Shown piece by piece: positions 40,752 through 49,984 of a stretch of DNA of 64,000 nt. The stretch's first letter is position 1; every line of letters begins with the position of its first letter. The position numbers and the translations under genes were made by a program. The notes beneath the pieces were generated by a model that did no database searches, was not told where the DNA came from, and saw nothing but the letters and a program-made list of their open reading frames with translations. This DNA comes from Bradyrhizobium centrolobii (GTDB lineage Bacteria > Pseudomonadota > Alphaproteobacteria > Rhizobiales > Xanthobacteraceae): assembly GCF_001641635.1 (NCBI RefSeq), contig NZ_LUUB01000081.1:1-64000 (forward strand), written 5' to 3'.

Positions 40752-43277
40752 CTAGAAATTCGGCCCAAGCGCGATCTTCGTGATCGTGCCGTTCCTGACG
40801 CCGATGCGCCATTCCGCCGAGCCGTTGGCGAACTGGGCGATGTAGATGTCGCTATCGAGCGCGGTGACGCCGCGGAACGAGACCGCACGTAGCGCGCCAA
40901 GCCGCGCCAGGATCGCCTGATCGAACGGAAGCTGCTGACGCGTGATATTGGCGACCTCGGTGGTCATGTGGTCGTAGTCCGGCTGACCTTTTCCGACGCC
41001 CTCGATGTAGCGCCGCAGCATCTCCTCGCCATTGGCGATCGGAACGGCGCGGCGCGCCGCGTGTCCCGGCCGCGAACCGACGGTCGAGGCCTCGACGTTG
41101 TGAAAGCGCGTCTGCCGGCCCGGAAGCAGGATCTCCAGGCATCGCCCCGACTTGTCGGCAATGACCCACGGGCTGTTCACCGTGGTCATATGGGCTGACG
41201 ACATGTTGGTCCTAACGACGCTCTGCGTCCTGCGATTGCCGTCCGCATCGAGATTGAAGACCTGAATGTCGTCGCCCATCTCGTTGTAGACCATGATCCT
41301 GATCGGCGACGTGCCGGCGCGGCCGCGCACACTCGCCTCCTCCGAACAGGCAACGATGCCGCCAAGCTCGTCATTGCCGTCGGGACGGAAGATCACGTCA
41401 GCGACCTTGCCGTCGGGCTCGAGCAGCAGGCGGAATTCCGCTGTGCCGTTCTCGAATTTCGCACCATAGATGTCGTAGCCGCCAGGACCGACACCGCGGA
41501 AGAAGATCGATTCCACCGCACCGAGTGCCAGGAACGTCGCGTGCAGTTCGTCGAGCTGCAGATGGATCTTCGCAGCTAACGGCGCACTCATGCGATCGTA
41601 GTTGGGCGTGCCGCGGCGCATATCCTCGATCCCGCGCAGGATCGCTTCCTTGCCGCCGGCGGCCGGGACCTGCTCCCTGAAGCGATCCGGCACCTCGGCG
41701 ATCCGGCGGGCGAAATCCGCTTCGATCGCCTTGGCCACGGAAGCGTCTATCCGCGGCGCGAGGCGGGCGCCGGAGACCGCGGTCTGGAGAAGGACGCGTG
41801 TCACCCTCGCCTGCTCGTCGCGCAGAAAGATCAGGAGATTGTCGCCCCGGATTGAGAATGCGTCAGCGCCTTCGGCGAGAACCGCGGATCGGCCCAGCAC
41901 GGTTTCCTGCACCTGAAGGCCGTCGCCGTCGCGCCGTACCGTGAGTACGCGGTTCGGCGCGAGCCGGTACCAGCCGACATACTGATCGAGCGGCGCCGCA
42001 TCGGAGGCCGATGTCGGCATCTCCGCAATGCGGACAGCGCGCACGTCACGGCCGTTCATATGCAGCATCAGTTCGGACGAGCGGCGTTCCGCATCGAGCG
42101 GGAACGTGATCTCGCCGAACGAGGCCGCGTAGGATGCAGTGCCGTCGCTGGCGACCGTCAGCCGCAGCTTGCGCTGCCCGGTGATCTGTCCGTACAGCTC
42201 ATCGCCCTCGCGAAAGATCGCAAACACCGAGGCGGGGCCCATGGCGTAGAAATTGACGAATGGACGGTAGTGCTGAGCGGGCGCCGTTTCACCGAGATCT
42301 GCGGCGACGGGCGCGGGATCCGGCGTGCGGTAGGCGATCATGCCCGCCGATACGATCATGGCCGGCACGATCGCGGCCGCGATCCACAGCCGCTTGCGCC
42401 AGCCGACCGCCACCGGCAGCGCGGCCGCCGCGATGATGCGCTCTACGCGGGCGCGCACAGTCGAGGCCCGCGCCATCGCGAGCTCCACCGGCCGCGGCTT
42501 CACCGAGGTCGCGACGTCCAGCAGTATCTCCGCGTAGGACAGCCGGTCGTCGATCACCTCGATCGCCTGGGCGTCGCTGATGATCTCAGCGAGCTCGGCA
42601 AGGTGCGCGAGCTGCCACCACGAGAACGGGCTGAACCAGAACACCGCGCGGTTGATGGCGGCGAGCAGCAGGACGTAGAAATCGCGATTGGCGACATGCG
42701 CACCCTCATGTGCCAGCACCGCAAGCCGCTTCTTCGCATCCCAGCCGGCGAACTGCGGCGGCACGAGAATGGTCGACCCGAATGTGACCGGACCGCCGAC
42801 GTCGCGGCTGATGCGCACGTCGGCACCGATCATCTGCGGGCCGCCCATCGGCTTCGCCGCGCGCGTAAGCCGCCAGGTCAAGAAAAGGCCGACGAACAGC
42901 CGCAACAGAAGCAGGCCGGCGACGCCGGCATAAACAATGGTTGCTACCAGCCACCGGTCGATCGACACGCCAGCCTTTGGCAGCGGCGCGGGGACAGCGC
43001 CGGGCGCGACCGGTAGCGGCGACTGCGGCGGCTGCGGCGTTTCCAGCATCGAGAAATCGGCGGACCAGAGTTCGTCCGGCACCGCCACGGGCAGCCGCGC
43101 GATGGTGAGCGTCGGCCAATGCATCACGAAGGGCATCGCCAGCGATGCCAGCAGCACGACGACCCACGCCGTCATGTGAACGTGCGGATTTCGCACGCGA
43201 AAGAGGTTGAGACCGAGCCAGACGACGCCTCCCAGCACAAAGGAGCGCAGCGCCGCCTCCGCCAGAGTTGCGATCAT
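40752..43277 (-). CDS. BlaR1/MecR1-like M56 membrane metallopeptidase
   Basis: The 841-residue protein begins at ATG 43277, overlapping the BlaI-like gene by ATGA. The N-terminal third is a multi-span membrane domain with zinc motif HEGAH (in LAVLAHEGAHVANRD) and a downstream EIISDAQAIEVI; this is the M56 peptidase core. The C-terminal part (about 400-841) is not a penicillin-binding domain. It has a DUF3471-like stretch (GWYRLAPNRVLTVRR) and two related copies of about 90 residues with RGxxxxxxDxYxAxFxNGxAExR. It probably senses an extracytoplasmic signal and cleaves the repressor. Confidence 0.88.
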   Translation of the reverse strand: MIATLAEAALRSFVLGGVVWLGLNLFRVRNPHVHMTAWVVVLLASLAMPFVMHWPTLTIARLPVAVPDELWSADFSMLETPQPPQSPLPVAPGAVPAPLPKAGVSIDRWLVATIVYAGVAGLLLLRLFVGLFLTWRLTRAAKPMGGPQMIGADVRISRDVGGPVTFGSTILVPPQFAGWDAKKRLAVLAHEGAHVANRDFYVLLLAAINRAVFWFSPFSWWQLAHLAELAEIISDAQAIEVIDDRLSYAEILLDVATSVKPRPVELAMARASTVRARVERIIAAAALPVAVGWRKRLWIAAAIVPAMIVSAGMIAYRTPDPAPVAADLGETAPAQHYRPFVNFYAMGPASVFAIFREGDELYGQITGQRKLRLTVASDGTASYAASFGEITFPLDAERRSSELMLHMNGRDVRAVRIAEMPTSASDAAPLDQYVGWYRLAPNRVLTVRRDGDGLQVQETVLGRSAVLAEGADAFSIRGDNLLIFLRDEQARVTRVLLQTAVSGARLAPRIDASVAKAIEADFARRIAEVPDRFREQVPAAGGKEAILRGIEDMRRGTPNYDRMSAPLAAKIHLQLDELHATFLALGAVESIFFRGVGPGGYDIYGAKFENGTAEFRLLLEPDGKVADVIFRPDGNDELGGIVACSEEASVRGRAGTSPIRIMVYNEMGDDIQVFNLDADGNRRTQSVVRTNMSSAHMTTVNSPWVIADKSGRCLEILLPGRQTRFHNVEASTVGSRPGHAARRAVPIANGEEMLRRYIEGVGKGQPDYDHMTTEVANITRQQLPFDQAILARLGALRAVSFRGVTALDSDIYIAQFANGSAEWRIGVRNGTITKIALGPNF

Positions 43278-43666
43278 TCTTTCTTCACTCCCCTCGCCTT
43301 CTTCGCCTTGGCCACCTGGTCGGCCAGCGTGCGCAATTGCTGCTGGTCGAGCATCGCATTGTCCACCATGCCGACGAGGACTTCCTCGATCGAGCCGTTG
43401 CAGAACCAGTCGACGATGCGCTGCACGGCCTTGGCCGCCACGCGCGCGCGCGGCTCGGCGGCGTGATAGACGTAGGTACGTCCGTCCACGGTGTGCCGCG
43501 CGTAGCCCTTTTCCTCCAGCCGGCGCAGCACGGTGCGGACGGTGGACTCTTTCAGACGCCGCGACAGCCGCTCGCGCACGACCTCGGCCGTCACCGGACC
43601 GTGGGCCCAAACCAATTGCATGACCTCGCGCTCGAGGTCGCCCAGTTCGGGCAAACGATCGTCCAT
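43274..43666 (-). CDS. BlaI/MecI-family transcriptional repressor
   Basis: The 130-residue protein is a winged-helix repressor: LGDLEREVMQLVWAHGPVTAEVV, STVRTVLRRLEEKGYARHTVDGRTYVYHA. BlaI-type repressors are inactivated by cleavage by their M56 partner, here encoded 4 bases downstream in overlap. A dyad-containing element lies 30 bp before its start, so autorepression is likely. No beta-lactamase gene is present in the window. Confidence 0.92.
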   Translation of the reverse strand: MDDRLPELGDLEREVMQLVWAHGPVTAEVVRERLSRRLKESTVRTVLRRLEEKGYARHTVDGRTYVYHAAEPRARVAAKAVQRIVDWFCNGSIEEVLVGMVDNAMLDQQQLRTLADQVAKAKKARGVKKE

Positions 43667-43695
43667 GGTGTCTGACCTTGCGGCTGGAAGTTTCT

Positions 43696-43718
43696 TGTAA
43701 CGCTACAGACCGTCGCAT
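43696..43718 (-). promoter_or_regulatory. BlaI-type operator upstream of the blaI-like gene
   Basis: TGTA-ACGC-TACA at 43696-43707 is a dyad of the half sites used by BlaI/MecI repressors, followed by GACCGT. The 23-bp block matches that before the DUF1800 gene at 19 of 23 positions. Confidence 0.65.
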
Positions 43719-43829
43719 ATACGGGCACGCCGCGCAACGGCGATTCTACCAGAAATGGTGCCGCCGTGCTGACCTAACCGCCGTCCGCCCGGAGCCAGCG
43801 TGATCACGTATGCGAAATTTCAGGAGTTC

Positions 43830-43950
43830 GTCATGCCCGGGCTTGTCCCGGGCATCCACGTTCCTTGTACCGCGGAGCGACGCGGGGATGGCCGGGACAT
43901 AGGCGAGCGGAAGCGACGCCGTCCTTCGGACGGCTATGCCCGGACATGAC
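43830..43950. repeat. Intergenic repeat with CATGCCCGGG arms
   Basis: GTCATGCCCGGGC at 43830 mirrors GCCCGGACATGAC at 43950 with one mismatch, and inner dyads (GCCCGGG-CTTGT-CCCGGGC; CCGTCCTTCGGACGG) add hairpins. The block fills most of 43719-44020, which holds no gene. Confidence 0.7.
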
Positions 43951-44020
43951 GATGTGGAAGCGTCGGCGCAACTGGGCAACCCGCGTCATATACGGTTGCT
44001 CTGGGTCAGGGGCCGAACGC

Positions 44021-45676
44021 TCAGTAATGCGGCTCGTACATCTGCGACTTGACCAGTCCCATCACGTCGTTGGGCGCGGGACCGTCCGCCAGCCCGCGCT
44101 GATAAGCCACTTGCGCAACGGCGGCAGCAATGCGCGCAGAGACCTCGCGGATGCGGGGCAGCGCAGGATAGAGGCTGCCCTGCGCGAGGTCCTCCTTGCC
44201 GACACAATCGGCGAGCGTATGGGCCGCCGCCATGAACATCTCGTCCGTCACCAGGCGTGACCGGCTCGCGATGACGCCGAGGCCGACGCCGGGGAAGATG
44301 TAGGAGTTGTTGCCCTGGCGCGGCACGAATGTCCGGCCGTTGAGCGTGACGGGATCATAGGGGCTGCCGCAGGCGAACAGCGCGCGGCCCTCGGTGTAGC
44401 GATAGGCATCCTCCGCCGAGCATTCGGCCTTCGAGGTCGGGTTGGAGAGCGCGAACACGATCGGATGATCGTTGAGCTCGGCCATCGCCTTCAGCACGTC
44501 GGGCGTGAAGGCGCCGCCGACCGCGGCAACGCCGATGATCGCCGTCGGTTTCAGCGTTTCGATCGCGGTGAGGAAGTCGGCAATCGGCGCCTGGTCGGTA
44601 TGAGCATAGCGGAGTTTGTGACCGGACAGACCGGCGCGGCCGCTGACGACGAGGCCGCGAGAATCCACCAGCCAGTTGCGCCGGAGCGCTTCGGCCTCCG
44701 AGGCGCCCTCCGCCATCATGGCGGAAACGACGAGATCGGCAATCCCGGTCGCGGCCTCGCCCGCGCCCAGGAACAGGACCTTCTGATCCCTGAGCTTTCC
44801 GCCACTGACCCGCAGCGCCGAGAAAAGGCCGGCGAGCGCGACCGCCGCGGTGCCCTGGATGTCGTCGTTGAAGACACAGACCTCGTCGCGATATTTGTGC
44901 AGCAGCTTGAACGCCGAGTGATTGGCGAAATCCTCGAACTGGATCAGCACGCCCGGAAAGGTTTTCCGCGCGGCCTGCATGAACTCGTCGACGAAGCTGT
45001 CATAGGCCTCGCCCGTGAGGCGCCGCTCGCGCAGGCCGAGATAATAGGGATCGTTCAGCAGCTCTTCGTTGTTGGTGCCGACATCAAGCACGATCGGCAG
45101 GCACAGCTCGGGATGCACGCCGGCGCATGCCGAATAGAGCGAGAGCTTGCCGACCGGGATACCCATGCCATTGGCCCCGAGGTCGCCGAGGCCGAGGATG
45201 CGCTCACCGTCGGTCACGACGATGAGCCCGGCCGGATGGGGCCAGTTCTTCAGGATCTCGGCGATCTGGCCGCGATCGCGCGAGGAGATGAACATGCCGC
45301 GTGGCCGCTGGAAGATCAGGCCGTATTTCTGGCAGGCAAGCCCGACCGTCGGCGTGTAGATGATCGGCTGGATCTCGTCGATGTTGTCGCAGACGACGCG
45401 GAAGAACAGCGCCTCGTTACGGTCGTGCAGCGCGTTCAGCGCGACGTATTTTTCGAGATCGGTCGGCAGCGTGCGCAGATTGGTGAGAACGCGCTCTGCC
45501 TGCGTTTCCATCGCCAGCACGCAGGGCGGCAGCAGGCCGCGCAGGCCGAGGTCGGCGCGCTCCTGCTCGGTGAAGGCGGTGCCCTTGTTGAGCAAGGGAT
45601 CGCGCAAGAGCGTCATGCCGTGCGGCGCGGTGGAAGATGATGTCGAGTGGGCACTGACCCGGTTAGGTCTATTCAC
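44021..45676 (-). CDS. maeA: NAD(P)-dependent malic enzyme (MaeA/SfcA type)
   Basis: The 551-residue enzyme oxidatively decarboxylates malate to pyruvate. It has the malic enzyme signature IYTPTVGLACQKYG, the acid cluster FEDFANHSAFKLLHKYRDEVCVFNDDIQGT, and the nucleotide-binding FLGAGEAATGIADL. It is not fused to a phosphotransacetylase domain, unlike MaeB. The start is GTG 45676 behind GGGGGAAATT; a first ATG lies about 20 residues in. It stands alone between two repeats. Confidence 0.92.
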   Translation of the reverse strand: MNRPNRVSAHSTSSSTAPHGMTLLRDPLLNKGTAFTEQERADLGLRGLLPPCVLAMETQAERVLTNLRTLPTDLEKYVALNALHDRNEALFFRVVCDNIDEIQPIIYTPTVGLACQKYGLIFQRPRGMFISSRDRGQIAEILKNWPHPAGLIVVTDGERILGLGDLGANGMGIPVGKLSLYSACAGVHPELCLPIVLDVGTNNEELLNDPYYLGLRERRLTGEAYDSFVDEFMQAARKTFPGVLIQFEDFANHSAFKLLHKYRDEVCVFNDDIQGTAAVALAGLFSALRVSGGKLRDQKVLFLGAGEAATGIADLVVSAMMAEGASEAEALRRNWLVDSRGLVVSGRAGLSGHKLRYAHTDQAPIADFLTAIETLKPTAIIGVAAVGGAFTPDVLKAMAELNDHPIVFALSNPTSKAECSAEDAYRYTEGRALFACGSPYDPVTLNGRTFVPRQGNNSYIFPGVGLGVIASRSRLVTDEMFMAAAHTLADCVGKEDLAQGSLYPALPRIREVSARIAAAVAQVAYQRGLADGPAPNDVMGLVKSQMYEPHY

Positions 45677-45840
45677 GAATTTCCCCCAGGGAGTTTCTTA
45701 TTGAACCGCAAACATTGTCGGCCAGCGCTCCCTGGAGATCAAGGATGTTGCTGGTCATGCATCGATTGTGATCTCGCACCGCAGCGAGGTCCTTGCGAAG
45801 ACCGCAGGTTGCGTGCGACGAGAAAATCAACGCGGCAAGA

Positions 45841-46842
45841 TTATTCCGGCTTGATGTCGGCGGCCTTCACGATTGGCCACCATTTTTCGGTCTCGGCTTT
45901 CTGGAAGACCGCCAGCGCGGCGGGCGACTGCTGCTCCAGTGGTGGAATCTCCTGCCCCAATTCGGCGAAGCGCTGCTTGACGGACGGATCGGCAAGCGCC
46001 ACCACGATGGCCGCGTTGAATTTTGTGACGATATCTTTCGGCGTGTTCTTCGGTGCCCAGATGCCGTGCCAGTAGGAAATGTAGAGACCGGGCAAGCCCG
46101 CCTCATCGACGGTCGGGATGTCAGGCGCGGACGCAAGCCGCGTCGGCGAGGTCACCGCAAACGCCTTGATCGCACCGTTCTTGTACTGCGGCAGCGAGTT
46201 CGACGCCTGGTCGAACATGACGTCGATCTGCCCGGCCACGAGATCGATCATCGCGGGCCCCGCCCCGCGATAAGGCACGAACTGGAAGTCGGTGCCGGTC
46301 TTCTCCTTGAAGAAGACGCCGGCAACGTGCGCCCCAGTGCCGGCGCCCGCGGTCCCGGCGGTGGCCTTGCCGGGGTTCTCCTTCAGCCAGGCGATCAGCT
46401 CCTTCAGATTGTCGGCCTTGAGCGTCTTCCTGCCGACGATGAGCTGCGTTCCCAGCGCGATCATCGCGACCGGCTCGAAATCGGTGACCACGTCGTAGGG
46501 CAGCTTGAAGATAGCGCCGTTCAGCACATGCGTGCCCCAATGGCCGATCGTGATCGTCGTGCCGTCCGGGGCCGCCCGCGCGACGCGGGCCCCCGCGATG
46601 CTGCCGGAGGCGCCCGCCACGTTCTCGACCACGATCGTCGTGTGCAATTCGGCCGCGATCCGTTCGGACAGGATCCGTGCCAGCGTGTCGGTCGGCCCTC
46701 CCGCTGCGAACGGGACCATCAGGGTGATGGGGCGCGACGGAAACGGCTGGGCGCTGGCTGGCGTGGCCCACGACGCGCAGCCGACCAGCGCACAAACGAC
46801 GATCACATAGCCGCGCAAGCCGGCCCACAGCCCCCACATCAT
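45841..46842 (-). CDS. Tripartite tricarboxylate transporter-type binding protein (Bug/TctC family)
   Basis: The 333-residue protein has a signal peptide (ending ASAQ near residue 31), then FPSRPITLMVPFAAGGPTDTLARIL, the standard Bug start, and TIGHWGTHVLNGAIF, KNGAIKAFAVTSPTRL later. The start follows GGGGAGAGA. TctA and TctB membrane genes are absent nearby, as for most Bug proteins. Its ligand, probably a carboxylate, is unknown. Confidence 0.9.
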   Translation of the reverse strand: MMWGLWAGLRGYVIVVCALVGCASWATPASAQPFPSRPITLMVPFAAGGPTDTLARILSERIAAELHTTIVVENVAGASGSIAGARVARAAPDGTTITIGHWGTHVLNGAIFKLPYDVVTDFEPVAMIALGTQLIVGRKTLKADNLKELIAWLKENPGKATAGTAGAGTGAHVAGVFFKEKTGTDFQFVPYRGAGPAMIDLVAGQIDVMFDQASNSLPQYKNGAIKAFAVTSPTRLASAPDIPTVDEAGLPGLYISYWHGIWAPKNTPKDIVTKFNAAIVVALADPSVKQRFAELGQEIPPLEQQSPAALAVFQKAETEKWWPIVKAADIKPE

Positions 46843-46943
46843 TCTCTCCCCGCCCTCTTTGCCGCCCGCATATCGTCAGCGAACTGGAGCCAGAGTGAAC
46901 GCTGCCGGGTCGGCCGAGGCAAGCAGGAAATTTTAGCGAGCGG

Positions 46944-49283
46944 CTATCCGGCTGCGCGACGCGGCGTCAGATTCGTGGACGCATCGGCGGGCGGAGCGAT
47001 CTGCATCAAAATGGTCTGGACGGGGGATGCGATCTCGATCCCGGCCTGCTGGAAGCGCAGCTTCATGCGGCGGTTGAATTCGCGCTGCACCGGCCAGCGG
47101 CCCGAATCCGTGCAGCGGATCTGGCCGACGATCGAGACCATCGCACCATCGACCTTGTCGATACCCCAGAGATCGAGGTCGCCGCGGATCGCCGCGCGGA
47201 ATTCCGGCTCGCGGCGCATCTCGTCGACGATCTCCTTGAGGATCTGCCCGGCGCGGTCGGTGTCTTCCTTGAAGGCGACGTTGACGCTGACCGACGCATT
47301 GCCGGCGCCACGGCTGGAATTGGTGATGGTGGTCACGGCGCTGAACGGCACGATGTGCACGGCACCGTCGCCGGCGCGGAGGCGAATGGTGCGGATCGAG
47401 ACGTTCTCGACCACGCCAGTCAGACCCGACACGCTGACGGTGTCGCCGACCTGGACCGTGTTCTCCAGCAGCAGGAACAGGCCGGTGATGAGGTCCTGCA
47501 CCAGCTTCTGCGAGCCGAAGCCGATGGCGATGCCGACGATGCCGGCGCCGGCAAGCAATGGCGCGACATTGACGCCGATCTCGCTGAGCGCGGTGAGACC
47601 AACGACGGTGGCAATCACGCACAACAGCACCGTCCGCAGCATCGGCTGGAAGGTGCGCAGGCGCGCGGCGCGGGCATAGTGTCCGTCCCGCGACAGCACG
47701 TTGATCTGGCGGTCCATCAGCGCGTTGCTGGCCTCCCAGATCGCGGCGGCAATGACGGTGGCGATGCCGATCGTCACCACGGCCGAGATCAAGCGGCTGC
47801 CTATCTGGCCGCCATAGAACCAGACGATGGCATCGACGCCCCAGACCTCGAGCATGGCCACGAAACCGATGAAGGCAATGACGGTCGAGACGATCCGGCG
47901 TAGCAGCGGCAGATAGCGGTTCGCGCGGACCTCCAGCCCGGGGAAGCGCTGGAGGATCTCCGGATTGATGCGGAAGCCGCGGTCGATCAGGCTGAGCGTC
48001 ACCATGATGATGACGCGCGTGATCAGTGCAACCGCGATGGTGCCGACGAAATACTGCAGCAGCAGCGAATAGCCGTTCTGGATGTTGAGTGCCCAGACCG
48101 CCCACAGCGCGAGGTCGAGCGCGATCGCGAGATAGTGCCAGCCGCCCGCGATGCGGTTGCGTAAGCGCGCCGCGATCCCCTGCCGGCCCGCGGGCGCGCG
48201 AATGGCTTCCGCGACCTGGCGACGGCATTGCAGGATGATGACGACGATGAAGAGATGCACGATCAGCATCACCATGCGCAGCAAGGCCGCGTAGCCCGCG
48301 CGATGCAGGCCGAGCAGCAGCGCCACGTTGGCGAAGGCGATTCCCGACACGCCGACGCCGACGATGCGGCGTGCCCAGATCTCGATATAGGCCGCGGTTT
48401 CGGCGCGAACCGGAAACAGGCCGAACGGCCCCGCCAGGGCGCGGACGACACAGATGAGCCCGCGCGAGAACGCGTAGGCATTGACGACCGCGAGGATCAC
48501 GAGACGGACGGTAATGGGCTCGCCGATCTCCGTTCCCAACAGCGCCGTGGCGATGCCGACGAAGATGCACACCGGGAGCAGCTCGAGGGCCAGGCGCCCG
48601 AGCACGAAGGGCAGCCGCAAGAAGAGCTGCCAGGCCCGCGCCAGGCTGACGCGTCGCCGGTGCAGTTCGGGCTCGGCGGCCACGTCCGCCGCGGACGATG
48701 GCGGATCGGCGATGGGCAGCGCCTGCGCCGGAAGACGCGCGGTCTGCGGCACGCGCGATTCCAGGAATGCGACGGGACGCCTGATCAGCCGGAAGATCAC
48801 CCACTCGGCGCAGAAGGCGCAGCCGAACACCAGCGTCAGCTTCCAGGCGATTTCGATCAGAAGATTATAGGCGGCAGGATCATTCGCCGTGCGCAGGAAC
48901 CAGTAGTAGAAGGCGGGAAAATGCGTGAGCGTTCGCGCCATCTCGGCAACCTGGCGTGAAATATCGCCGATCTCCTCAGACACGGTCAGCAGCAGCTGCG
49001 CGCCGAGACCATCGGCCGACAGCGGAATCGGCGATTTCTGTTCGGGCGCTGGCGGCGCAGATTGCGGCTGACTCGATGTGGCGGCGATCGCGCGCAGCGT
49101 ATCGATCATCCGGGCGCGCTTCTGATCGTCCTGCAAGGTCTCCAGTGCACGCTTCGCCTCGTCCGGCGACAGCGCGACTGTCCCGTTGGTTTTCGGCGCA
49201 GGTGGCTCGGCACGGGCAGTGGAGAGAGCCGAGATCGTGAGGAAGAGAACGGCAAGGAGCGCCGGGACGAGCTTATGCGACAC
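46944..49283 (-). CDS. Large MscS-family mechanosensitive channel
   Basis: The 779-residue inner-membrane protein begins with a signal peptide (ALLAVLFLTISALSTARA), a soluble periplasmic segment to about residue 120, then about ten hydrophobic helices. The C-terminal MscS core has the pore-lining helix ALLAGAGIVGIAIGFGSQKLVQDLITG and the beta domain VGDTVSVSGLTGVVENVSIRT. It resembles the longer relatives such as YnaI/YbiO. Members release solutes when the membrane is stretched. GTG 49283 is the likely start. Confidence 0.9.
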   Translation of the reverse strand: MSHKLVPALLAVLFLTISALSTARAEPPAPKTNGTVALSPDEAKRALETLQDDQKRARMIDTLRAIAATSSQPQSAPPAPEQKSPIPLSADGLGAQLLLTVSEEIGDISRQVAEMARTLTHFPAFYYWFLRTANDPAAYNLLIEIAWKLTLVFGCAFCAEWVIFRLIRRPVAFLESRVPQTARLPAQALPIADPPSSAADVAAEPELHRRRVSLARAWQLFLRLPFVLGRLALELLPVCIFVGIATALLGTEIGEPITVRLVILAVVNAYAFSRGLICVVRALAGPFGLFPVRAETAAYIEIWARRIVGVGVSGIAFANVALLLGLHRAGYAALLRMVMLIVHLFIVVIILQCRRQVAEAIRAPAGRQGIAARLRNRIAGGWHYLAIALDLALWAVWALNIQNGYSLLLQYFVGTIAVALITRVIIMVTLSLIDRGFRINPEILQRFPGLEVRANRYLPLLRRIVSTVIAFIGFVAMLEVWGVDAIVWFYGGQIGSRLISAVVTIGIATVIAAAIWEASNALMDRQINVLSRDGHYARAARLRTFQPMLRTVLLCVIATVVGLTALSEIGVNVAPLLAGAGIVGIAIGFGSQKLVQDLITGLFLLLENTVQVGDTVSVSGLTGVVENVSIRTIRLRAGDGAVHIVPFSAVTTITNSSRGAGNASVSVNVAFKEDTDRAGQILKEIVDEMRREPEFRAAIRGDLDLWGIDKVDGAMVSIVGQIRCTDSGRWPVQREFNRRMKLRFQQAGIEIASPVQTILMQIAPPADASTNLTPRRAAG

Positions 49284-49984
49284 GAGGATTCCCTGGAAAA
49301 ATAGCTGCGCCGACGGAGTCAGGACCCGTCACCGCTGGTTGCGCATGCGTCATGTCGGATTGTGTTATTCGCCCCGATCCTGTGTCGGAAGTTTGCCAAG
49401 GAGACGACTTTCTCTTGGCATTTGCCGCAATGCAGGAAGGGCGGCGGCGTCATGCGCACGGAAGCGCAAAACTACTCCCGTCATCCCAAGCTCGGCCCGG
49501 GATGACGGCGAGGAGGAGAAGAGAGAAAGCAGGATGTTACGGCATTTCGCCGGCGACGTCGTCACAGTCGCCCAAAATACACCGCCGGGAAGGTAAGGGG
49601 CTTTGCCTCACTGATGCAGCCCGCTTAAACCTTGTCCCGGCGTGTCGTTCGCGGATTTGAGCCGCTATGCGATAGTCCGAACGAGCTCCATCGCAATTAA
49701 CGCGGCTGGATTTGCGGAGGTGGCGTCATAGACCTCCCCTTGCTCTTGAGGTTGGACATTGCGCGTCGCTGTTTTGCGACCCTCGGTATGCTCCTCCTGC
49801 GACACAAAACTGTCAAGCGAGATCAAAGGGGTAGCGATCACATTTGCAGGCGCTTGTTCCGCAACGGTGACGTTCCGATGGCTGTTCCGCGACATGATGC
49901 AGCGGAATAAAATCTTCTCGCCAGCGTCTGTGTCGACGAGGACATCCGCCTCTTCCGCACTCCCTCATTTTCAGAAAGCAAAAG
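49284..49984. other. Intergenic region with a small dyad repeat
   Basis: This 701-base gap holds no well-supported gene. A short dyad, CCGTCATCCC...GGGATGACGG, lies at 49478-49508 and is typical of alphaproteobacterial intergenic repeats. A leftward 76-residue frame at 49665-49895 is listed separately with low confidence. The start of the MBL-fold gene (49985) has only a weak ribosome binding site. Confidence 0.5.
49665..49895 (-). CDS. Possible hypothetical protein
   Basis: The 76-residue frame starts at ATG 49895 (MSRNSHRNVTVAEQAPANVI). Its composition is balanced and it is not a shadow of another gene, but it has no ribosome binding site and no recognised motif. Confidence 0.25.
   Translation of the reverse strand: MSRNSHRNVTVAEQAPANVIATPLISLDSFVSQEEHTEGRKTATRNVQPQEQGEVYDATSANPAALIAMELVRTIA

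Noticed and set aside
43274..43666. Beta-lactam resistance locus
   Set aside because: The BlaI/BlaR1 families are present, but no beta-lactamase or penicillin-binding domain is encoded here and the sensor part is unrelated.
43746..43979. Leftward frame over the 43830-43950 repeat
   Set aside because: The translation is the common reading of the CATGCCCGGG repeat (DKPGHDE-type peptide), not a gene.
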